A stretch of 22,140 nt of DNA, taken from a virus. The stretch spans positions 1 through 22,140 of IMG/VR virus record IMGVR_UViG_3300042549_003888. The stretch is one strand, 5' to 3'. Position 1 is the stretch's first letter. The number at the start of each line of letters is the position of its first letter. The notes beneath the pieces are model-generated. The model had not been told where the DNA came from. It saw only the letters and a program-made list of their open reading frames with translations, and made no database searches. The translations under genes and the position numbers were made by a program. This document shows, piece by piece, positions 1 to 5,464 of the stretch.

Positions 1-2
1 CT

Positions 3-89
3 TGGGATGAGCCAAAGCAGCGCGCAACTGGCGCAACTCGAACGGACGCGCTGCTCGCGCTGACTGCCGCACTGGAGTCACGTGACTGA
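3..89 (+). CDS. C-terminal end of an upstream gene, unknown (partial)
   Basis: An open frame runs from the left edge (first full codon at 3) to a TGA at 87-89. It encodes a 28-residue tail containing TDALLALTAALESRD, whose last part looks like an amphipathic helix. The stop overlaps the GTG start of the next gene by 8 nt, the same tight packing seen through the rest of the window. That is the main reason to treat it as the end of a real gene. Too little is present to name a family, and a chance open frame of this length is possible. Confidence 0.45.
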   Translation, partial: WDEPKQRATGATRTDALLALTAALESRD

Positions 90-570
90 CCTCGCACCAG
101 TCCTCACGGGCTGCCACGTCTGCCGCAGCCCTCTGGTCGACACCATCAACAAGAAGATGAAAGACCAGATCCCAGACAAGGTCATCTCGGCATGGCTCAA
201 GGATGCTGGGCACTACGTCAGCCGAATCACCCTTGGCAAGCACAAGCGTGAGCACCTCACTGATCCGCACGAGCGTGCCAGGATCGAAGCCACCAGGGTC
301 ATGAAGAAGCAGCAGAGCACGCTCAAGGTGACTGGCGATCTCGCCAGCCTTGTTCGCGACTACGTCCACACTGCCGTCCAGGAAGGCGTCATGACGCCAA
401 CACTAGCCGAGGGCTTGCGAGCGCAGGAAATGATCGACCGACGTCAGGAGAAGGGCGCAGACCGAGAAGTCGCCCTTACGCTCGCCGCGATTCTCGGTGG
501 AGGCGACGCCAGGTTCCAGGTACTAGAAGCAAAGCAGGTCGAAGCCATAGAGGTCGGGGAAGAGGAATGA
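82..570 (+). CDS. Putative DNA-binding protein, possibly terminase small subunit
   Basis: This 162-aa protein starts at GTG, with GGAG at 74-77 four bases upstream. Residues 11-14 are CxxC (CHVC). Residues 31-60 read like a helix-turn-helix ending in GKHKREHL, so C11, C14, H54 and H58 could bind a metal. Small phage DNA-binding proteins often combine a CxxC, a short helix-turn-helix and a final H-K-x-x-H-L. The C-terminal half is helical and contains LRAQEMIDRRQEKGADRE. From memory, the pattern RAQ..DRR.EK.ADR recurs in small-terminase-like proteins of actinophages. The large terminase lies about 3.4 kb downstream rather than next door, so small terminase is an inference; a regulator is the alternative. 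The coding call is firm, the function is not. Confidence 0.75.
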   Translation: MTDLAPVLTGCHVCRSPLVDTINKKMKDQIPDKVISAWLKDAGHYVSRITLGKHKREHLTDPHERARIEATRVMKKQQSTLKVTGDLASLVRDYVHTAVQEGVMTPTLAEGLRAQEMIDRRQEKGADREVALTLAAILGGGDARFQVLEAKQVEAIEVGEEE

Positions 571-1275
571 TTGCGGTACGCACTTTCTTTAAGTCTACTT
601 CTACTCGTAAGCCTCGCGCTTCCAAGGTTCGTTCTAGCGAACCAGCAGGAGATCTGGTGCGGGGGAACGAATCCGTACACGGGGGAATGGAAACTATGGG
701 GTCCATTCTGGTGGGCAGACGAACCCGATCCTTGGACGCAGATCTGTCTGCCGAATCGACCGTGGGACCCAACTCCAGTGGAGCCGACCCCATCGCCGAG
801 CGAGAGTGCGGAGCCTAGCGTTGAGCCGACACCGAGCCCTACACCCGAGCCAACGCCCGAGCCGACGCCACCGACGACGCCAGAGCCGACTCCTGATCCT
901 ACGACAGAGCAAACTCCAGAGCCAACGCCTACTCCGACTGAGAGTCCGAGCCCAACTCCGACTCCTCGGCCAACGGTAGCGCCAACTCCACCACCTCCGC
1001 CTCCGTCGCCAACGGAGCCGCCACCCACACCAACGGAACCGCCACCAACGCCAACGGAGCCACCTCCATCCCCAGTGGCTCCGCCCCCTGATCCAGTAGC
1101 AGCAATCTCAGAGAGCATCGGACAGGCCGTTGCAGCGATCACTAATCTAGGAAAAGATCTCTCGGTCGAGGAGAAGGAAAAGGCAGCACCAGTCGCGGTG
1201 GCAATCATCGTAGGCCAGGTAGCCCAAGCAGCAGCGGCTGCTGTCGCAGCCTCGAGCACAGGGAGAAAGAAATGA
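571..1275 (+). CDS. Secreted Pro-Thr-rich protein with C-terminal membrane segment
   Basis: This 234-aa protein starts at TTG, directly after the preceding TGA, with AGAGGA at 561-566 upstream. Residues 1-23 are a clear signal peptide: a basic start, a leucine-rich core and VLA before a predicted cut at A23. There is no lipobox cysteine at the cut. Residues 24-66 form a small Trp-rich segment with two cysteines (C30, C59). Residues 66-175 are Pro/Thr/Glu/Ser repeats that should be extended and exposed. Residues about 205-228 are hydrophobic and end in GRKK, which suits a membrane anchor. It lies upstream of holin-like and lysin genes, so a role in lysis (a spanin-like envelope-spanning part) or at the host surface is possible. 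No family was recognised and the function is unassigned. The next gene starts in an ATGA overlap. Confidence 0.8.
   Translation: MRYALSLSLLLLVSLALPRFVLANQQEIWCGGTNPYTGEWKLWGPFWWADEPDPWTQICLPNRPWDPTPVEPTPSPSESAEPSVEPTPSPTPEPTPEPTPPTTPEPTPDPTTEQTPEPTPTPTESPSPTPTPRPTVAPTPPPPPPSPTEPPPTPTEPPPTPTEPPPSPVAPPPDPVAAISESIGQAVAAITNLGKDLSVEEKEKAAPVAVAIIVGQVAQAAAAAVAASSTGRKK
1012..1074 (+). repeat. Three tandem 21-nt repeats encoding TEPPP(T/S)P
   Basis: Three in-frame copies at 1012-1032, 1033-1053 and 1054-1074 encode TEPPPTP, TEPPPTP and TEPPPSP (residues 148-168 of the Pro-Thr-rich protein). The copies differ mostly at third codon positions, so they are not very recent duplications. They sit inside a longer irregular Pro-Thr-rich tract. 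Confidence 0.85.
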
Positions 1276-1442
1276 TTTCACGCATCATTAATGATCTAGT
1301 CGGTGGGTCATGGACGATCCTCGGACTTCTCTTCGCAGTCGTGGTGCTCCCAGAGGGCCAGACCCAGAGCACGATGGCAGCGATCTTTACGGGCCTCACA
1401 GTCGTTTGGCTGGTGACTGGCCCACTTCGATGGAAGGATTAA
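1272..1442 (+). CDS. Small two-helix membrane protein, holin-like
   Basis: This 56-aa protein starts at ATG, overlapping the previous stop as ATGA, and ends at TAA 1440-1442. GGAG at 1262-1265 lies six bases upstream. Two hydrophobic stretches at residues about 14-27 and 35-52 are separated by a short polar turn (PEGQTQST). The C-terminus is basic (LRWKD). Two membrane helices, a tiny size and a position just before a lysin gene fit a class II holin, which forms membrane lesions that release or activate the lysin. Family identity was not recognised. Another phage membrane protein, such as an antiholin to the holin-like domain downstream, is equally possible. The start codon of the lysin follows three bases after the stop. 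Confidence 0.7.
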   Translation: MISRIINDLVGGSWTILGLLFAVVVLPEGQTQSTMAAIFTGLTVVWLVTGPLRWKD

Positions 1443-1445
1443 GCA

Positions 1446-2609
1446 ATGCAGTATCGGGTCAAGTCGCAACTCTATTCCGACGCAGAGGCGCAACTAAAGG
1501 GCGGCAAGCAGATCCTTGATGACTGCACCTGGTCATCCTGTGCCGCCGCAGTCTCGTGGGCTTCTGGCTACACGGTCGACTACAGCGCCGCTGACGGTGT
1601 AGCAGCAATGAAGAAGGTCACTGGCCGCAAGGATATTCAGGGCAAGTCCGACAACGGCGGCTCTCTGCCTGAGGCTGCGAAGGTCATCGCGCACCTAGGT
1701 GGCAAGGCTCGATACGCCAAGTCGTGGGCTGATGCAGTCGCGGCAGCCAAGGCTGGCGCTGCTCTACAGATTTGGGTGCAGCAGCCAGTCGGCTACCCAG
1801 CAGGCGTACCAATCAGCAAGTGGCACGACGGATGGCGACGATACTGGACGAAGAAAGACGCTAAGAAGATTACCGACGGCTACGGCCATATGACTTCCGC
1901 TGGCTGGTGTGCAGACCACGGCTGGCAGTGGGCGTGCCCCACGCGCGACGAGAAGGTCGCCGCTGAGAAGTACGGCGTGCCAGTGACCGAAGAGCAACTC
2001 CGCCAGATCGCCAGCAGCAAGTCCAAGGCAAAGAAGGCTGGCGTTGACTACAAGTGCATCCTGATCGTCACCCACCCAGGCAAGGCCGTCGCGCCAGCCC
2101 CAGTGGCTGCTCCAGTAGTGGCTCCTGTCCCAGTAGTTGTTCCTGCTCCAGTGGTCGCGCAGGTAGCCCCCACAATCAACGTAGAGGCACCTAGGAAGCC
2201 CGTAGAGGCTCGAAAAGTAGAATCTGGTACTAAGAGACCATCCGAACTAGATTTGGCCGTAAAGGCCCTGGAAAAGGCGGATTGGGCATCAATCGGAGCA
2301 AAGGGTCTGGCTCTGGCAGGAAACGCGGCTGAGGCCGCTAAGAAGGAGAAGACCATCATGGGTAAGATTGGCGCATGGTTCAAGTACATCACAGACAATA
2401 GCAAGATTGACGAGATGCTGCTCGATGCAGTTCGGACGTTCCTCACCGTGTCGATCTCGGTCGCACTTGGTTTGGGCATCCCCCTGCTTGACATTAATGG
2501 CGGCGACTTCCGAACGATCATCAGCGCAGGCCTTGCGTCTGCCCTCCAGATCGTCGTGAAGGCCCTTGATCCTAACTCGACAGAGTACGGCGTCCAGAAG
2601 AAGAAGTAA
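1446..2609 (+). CDS. Cysteine-peptidase-like endolysin fused to a holin-like domain
   Basis: This 387-aa protein starts at ATG with AAGGA at 1434-1438, seven bases upstream. Residues about 20-165 look like a C39/papain-like cysteine peptidase. QILDDCTWSSCAAA carries the likely nucleophile C27 (C32 is an alternative), GGSLPEAA at 71-78 matches the usual second element, and GYGHMTSAGW carries the likely histidine H148. This fold serves as a peptidoglycan endopeptidase in several actinophage lysins. Residues 211-250 are a Pro-Ala-Val linker. Residues about 320-380 hold two hydrophobic stretches (328-347 and 356-373) ending in KALDPNSTEYG, which looks like a short actinophage holin. There is no signal peptide. 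Fusion of lysin and holin is unusual; an internal start at 2358 may also release the holin part. The peptidase call rests on motifs only. Confidence 0.75.
   Translation: MQYRVKSQLYSDAEAQLKGGKQILDDCTWSSCAAAVSWASGYTVDYSAADGVAAMKKVTGRKDIQGKSDNGGSLPEAAKVIAHLGGKARYAKSWADAVAAAKAGAALQIWVQQPVGYPAGVPISKWHDGWRRYWTKKDAKKITDGYGHMTSAGWCADHGWQWACPTRDEKVAAEKYGVPVTEEQLRQIASSKSKAKKAGVDYKCILIVTHPGKAVAPAPVAAPVVAPVPVVVPAPVVAQVAPTINVEAPRKPVEARKVESGTKRPSELDLAVKALEKADWASIGAKGLALAGNAAEAAKKEKTIMGKIGAWFKYITDNSKIDEMLLDAVRTFLTVSISVALGLGIPLLDINGGDFRTIISAGLASALQIVVKALDPNSTEYGVQKKK
2343..2360 (+). promoter_or_regulatory. Internal ribosome-binding site and in-frame ATG inside the lysin gene
   Basis: AAGGAG at 2343-2348 is followed after nine bases by ATG at 2358-2360, in the frame of the lysin gene (residue M305). 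The spacing is within the usual range for translation initiation. The start falls just before the holin-like domain and after the Pro-Ala linker, where an independent holin gene would begin. Confidence 0.5.
2358..2609 (+). CDS. Candidate nested holin (internal start product, 83 aa)
   Basis: Starting at the internal ATG, the frame encodes 83 residues identical to residues 305-387 of the fusion protein. It begins MGKIGAWFKYITDNSKIDEM, has two hydrophobic segments (about residues 24-43 and 52-69 of the short product) and a basic end (KKK). Size, hydrophobicity and layout match a free-standing phage holin. In-frame internal starts are known in phage lysis genes (dual-start holins, shorter lysin products). 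Whether both products are made cannot be decided from sequence. The AAGGAG could instead be coincidence in a KKEK-encoding stretch. Confidence 0.4.
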   Translation: MGKIGAWFKYITDNSKIDEMLLDAVRTFLTVSISVALGLGIPLLDINGGDFRTIISAGLASALQIVVKALDPNSTEYGVQKKK

Positions 2610-3037
2610 TGTCCGACGCGTGGGTCTATGTCGGCGGGACATTTGACCTCTTCCATTATGGACACGCAAAGTTCCTCGAGCAGTGCAGCAAGCACGGCAA
2701 GGTCATCGTCTCGCTCAACACAGATGACTTTGCTTCCCGCTACAAGCGAGAACCAGTACTCTCCATCGGTGAGCGCATCGAGTCGCTTCGATCCTGCAAA
2801 TGGGTCAGCGACATCTGCGTCAACATTGGGGACGAAGACAGCGGCAGGACAATCGAAGGCCTAGGCGACAAGAACATTAAATTCATCGCCCACGGAGACG
2901 ACTGGTCTGGGGATTCCCTGCTAGAGCAGTTGGGCATCGACCAGGACTGGCTGGAGAGTAAGGGCATCAAGATGCTCTACGTCCCATACACGGCTGGCAT
3001 CTCCACCAGCGAGATTATCAAGAGGGTCCAAAGTTGA
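2609..3037 (+). CDS. Cytidylyltransferase, TagD/glycerol-3-phosphate type
   Basis: This 142-aa protein covers the whole length of a short cytidylyltransferase. Residues 9-19 (GGTFDLFHYGH) hold the HxGH nucleotide-binding motif (H16, H19). K46 and P49 lie in the substrate loop before GERIESL. HGDDW at 95-99 and ISTSEIIKR at 131-139 match the conserved HGDDW-like and IST.I motifs. The family moves CMP from CTP to a small phosphate acceptor such as glycerol 3-phosphate, releasing pyrophosphate. The true acceptor here is unknown; a sugar or ethanolamine phosphate cannot be excluded. The start overlaps the lysin stop by one base (TAATG). The glycosyltransferase downstream begins inside its stop, which suggests they work in one modification pathway. 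Confidence 0.88.
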   Translation: MSDAWVYVGGTFDLFHYGHAKFLEQCSKHGKVIVSLNTDDFASRYKREPVLSIGERIESLRSCKWVSDICVNIGDEDSGRTIEGLGDKNIKFIAHGDDWSGDSLLEQLGIDQDWLESKGIKMLYVPYTAGISTSEIIKRVQS

Positions 3038-3669
3038 AACTCGCAGTCATCATGACGATGTACAAGCGGCACGACAAGACGCTCCCGCTGCTTGATCGAG
3101 TGCTCAACTCCACCAAGGCCCCAGACGAACTCTGGATCATGTGCGAGGATGAGGATGACGTTTTTGTCGCCGAAGAGTCGCTGAAGGAACTGGGCAGGGA
3201 TGACATCAAGCCAATTCTCTGCCAAACCCCACGGAACGGCGAGCGCTACGCTCTAATCCCCTACTCCAACAAGATCAACTACGCGCTGGACCGCACCGAG
3301 GCCGACGCCATCGTCTACGTAGACAATGGGTCCATGCCATCAGAGCGTAAGTTCGAGGTTATGCTCCAGGCGCTAGTTGACAATCCCGATTGGGGTGCTG
3401 TATACTGTACGCAGCAGCGTACAGGGTATCGAGAAGAAACCCATGGTGCCGACAAAGTCGTCCAGAATGGACACGGCATCCTGAACTATACGCAAGTCAT
3501 GCACCGACCAACCACTGCGCGTTGGACCACGGACACGCGACATGCCAATCCAGATCTTGCAGATGCTATTTTCTGGCAAGACCTCGGAGGCCCGTTCTAC
3601 CCAGTAGACGAAACAAACATTCATGATGTTCATCATATGAACTCGGCTTCCGCCGAAGGAGTTATCTAA
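3034..3669 (+). CDS. GT-A glycosyltransferase (family 2-like)
   Basis: This 211-aa protein starts at TTG (TTGA overlap with the previous stop), with GAGGG at 3022-3026 seven bases upstream. The next Met, residue 7, would remove most of the first strand (KLAVIMTMYKR), so TTG is preferred. Residues 70-110 follow the GT-A layout: NGERYALIPYSNKINYAL, then DAIVYVDNGSMPS, where VDNG takes the place of the usual DxD metal site. A later ADAIFWQDL (177-185) resembles the acceptor-side region. The enzyme would transfer a sugar from a nucleotide-sugar donor; donor and acceptor are unknown. It sits between a cytidylyltransferase and the terminase block, so modification of virion or host envelope is plausible. 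Confidence 0.75.
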   Translation: MKLAVIMTMYKRHDKTLPLLDRVLNSTKAPDELWIMCEDEDDVFVAEESLKELGRDDIKPILCQTPRNGERYALIPYSNKINYALDRTEADAIVYVDNGSMPSERKFEVMLQALVDNPDWGAVYCTQQRTGYREETHGADKVVQNGHGILNYTQVMHRPTTARWTTDTRHANPDLADAIFWQDLGGPFYPVDETNIHDVHHMNSASAEGVI

Positions 3670-3968
3670 TGCCAAAGAGCGCCGCATGGCAACGTAAAGA
3701 AGGCAAAAACCCAAAGGGCGGTCTCAACGCCAAGGGCCGCGCTTCTTACAAGGCGCAGACTGGTGGCACGTTGAAGGCGCCAGTCAAGAGCGGGGACAAC
3801 CCGCGACGTGCTTCTTTCCTCGCCCGCATGGGCGGAATGCCTGGTCCAGAGCGTGACGAGAAGGGTCGTCCGACACGCCTGCTCCTAAGCCTTAAGGCTT
3901 GGGGCGCCAGCAGCAAGGCGGATGCCCGCGCTAAGGCAGCCGCGATCAGCAAGCGCAACAAGGATTGA
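3669..3968 (+). CDS. Small basic phage protein, DUF6321-like
   Basis: This 99-aa, strongly basic protein starts at ATG (TAATG overlap), with AAGGAG at 3656-3661 seven bases upstream. It is rich in Lys, Arg, Gly and Ala and holds the blocks NPKGGLNAKGRASY, RRASFLARMGGMPGP and RLLLSLKAWGASSKADA. I recall near-identical small proteins next to terminase genes in marine and freshwater phages, filed under DUF6321; this is from memory and was not searched. Its charge suggests nucleic-acid binding. Position directly before the large terminase would fit a DNA-packaging helper, but no function is established from the sequence. The terminase start lies inside its stop. Confidence 0.8.
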   Translation: MPKSAAWQRKEGKNPKGGLNAKGRASYKAQTGGTLKAPVKSGDNPRRASFLARMGGMPGPERDEKGRPTRLLLSLKAWGASSKADARAKAAAISKRNKD

Positions 3969-5464
3969 AGCAGGTCGACAGCGCAATTGCCTTTGACCTC
4001 GCACGAGGTCGTGGAGACATCGAGTTCTTCGCAGAACGTTGGCTCGGCATCAAGGGAAACCCTGGTCAGGTAGAATGGTGGAAAGCCTGCGCCGACCGCG
4101 ACGAGAGCGGGTTCAGGCCGAAGTACATCACCACGGTGGTGTCGGCAGGTAACCGAGCAGGTAAGACGCTTGCGATGGCTGTAGTCTGCTTCCATCACGC
4201 GCTCTACAAGTTGGGGCTGGCTAATCCTACCCCAGGCGACATGGAGTCAGCGCGGCGTTGGACAGATACCCCATACGAGTGGTACCATGTTGGCATCCAG
4301 CAGGAGACCGCAGAGTTGGTCTTCCGAGAGATCGAGACGATCCTCAATGGTGCCCACCCAGCCCAGAAGGGCCGTGGATGTCCTATCATCAAAGAACTCG
4401 GCAAGATCGTCGAGACCACCAAGAAGTATCGCGGTGAGTATCCGTGGATTAAGTTTAACTCCGTCGTAGGCGGGGCGAACATCCACTTCCGAACCACGCA
4501 GGATCGAGCCAAGGCTCTCCTCGGTAAGGACATGAACGGCATCTCGTTCGACGAGGCGGCGTTCGAGCCTCACTTGCTGATGATCTACCAAGAGGTACTC
4601 AACCTCCGACGACTCTCCACTGGCGGACCGCTCCACTTCATTGGGACGCCAACCGAGGGAATCAACGACTACTCCGACCTCTGGGAAAAAGGTAACCCAG
4701 AGAATCCAGAGAAGGACGAGAAGTTCATCTCCTTCCGACTCTCGACTCGGTCCAACATTGGGTACGGCCTAACGCAAGAAAACTTCGACGACGTTGTTCG
4801 GCAACAGGCTCCCTACCTAATCCCACAAAACATTGACGGTTACTTCATCGAAGCCAGGGATTCATTCTTCTGGTCGGTGTCAGTGCAAGCAGCATTTAGG
4901 AACGAAGTCGAAGAGCAAGGCCCGAAGCGCCACCATCGGTACGTCCAGGGCGTTGACCCTGGTATTTCACATGACGCAACCTGGGCCATTACGCTCGACA
5001 CTACGGACCGCCAGCACATGACTGGTACCCGCGTCCGCAAGCGCGGAGGCAAGCAGAGCATCTCAGCCGTGGTCAACATGGTACGAGAAGGACATCTGCT
5101 CTACAACGAAGATGGTGCGTCGGCAACGACCATCGTTGACTCGACTGGACTGGGCGGACGCCTCTTCCAGCAAGAGTTCAGCATCATCAGGCCGATCCGA
5201 GGTTTTGACTTCGGCGGCACAAAGTCCAAGAAGGTCGAACTTCTAAACGACCTGAAGGCAGTGATCGATAAGGGTCAGATCAGTTTCCCTGTGGGGGGCG
5301 CGTGGGACGAGTTGCGAAGGCAACTTCTCGCGTACAAACTAGACGATAAAAAGTTGGAACAGGACGCAGTGATGGCACTGGCAATCGCTGTACGTCATGC
5401 AATCCGCAACCCAGAGAAGCCCGTGAACGACCCAGTGTTCACATATTTTGGAGTGAGTGACTAA
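3965..5464 (+). CDS. terL: Terminase large subunit
   Basis: This 499-aa protein has the full large-terminase layout. The ATPase half has Walker A SAGNRAGKT (60-68), Walker B GISFDEA (192-198, D196-E197) and a coupling motif FIGTPT (225-230). The nuclease half has GVDPGIS (329-335, D331), VDSTGLGG (391-398, D392) and QDAVMALAIA (466-475, D467), the usual acidic triad. It drives ATP-powered packaging of DNA into the prohead through the portal and cuts the concatemer. The start is TTG in a TTGA overlap with the previous gene. The nearest in-frame upstream stop is 3932-3934 and the next Met lies beyond Walker A, so no better start exists. There is no good ribosome-binding site, so translation is probably coupled. 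Confidence 0.96.
   Translation: MKQVDSAIAFDLARGRGDIEFFAERWLGIKGNPGQVEWWKACADRDESGFRPKYITTVVSAGNRAGKTLAMAVVCFHHALYKLGLANPTPGDMESARRWTDTPYEWYHVGIQQETAELVFREIETILNGAHPAQKGRGCPIIKELGKIVETTKKYRGEYPWIKFNSVVGGANIHFRTTQDRAKALLGKDMNGISFDEAAFEPHLLMIYQEVLNLRRLSTGGPLHFIGTPTEGINDYSDLWEKGNPENPEKDEKFISFRLSTRSNIGYGLTQENFDDVVRQQAPYLIPQNIDGYFIEARDSFFWSVSVQAAFRNEVEEQGPKRHHRYVQGVDPGISHDATWAITLDTTDRQHMTGTRVRKRGGKQSISAVVNMVREGHLLYNEDGASATTIVDSTGLGGRLFQQEFSIIRPIRGFDFGGTKSKKVELLNDLKAVIDKGQISFPVGGAWDELRRQLLAYKLDDKKLEQDAVMALAIAVRHAIRNPEKPVNDPVFTYFGVSD

Noticed and set aside
567-818. Plus-strand 83-aa frame starting at ATG 567
   Set aside because: It overlaps the signal-peptide gene in another frame, is Arg/Ser-rich without a recognisable feature, and would leave the TM/PT protein without a start.
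444-1259. Long minus-strand frame (271 aa) opposite the Pro-Thr-rich gene
   Set aside because: Its Gly/Val repeats are the antisense reading of Pro/Thr codons; it has no ribosome-binding site, and the plus strand has a signal peptide and fits the operon.
3052-3669. ATG at 3052 as glycosyltransferase start
   Set aside because: It would remove most of the first beta strand of the GT-A fold; TTG 3034 has a well-spaced GAGGG.
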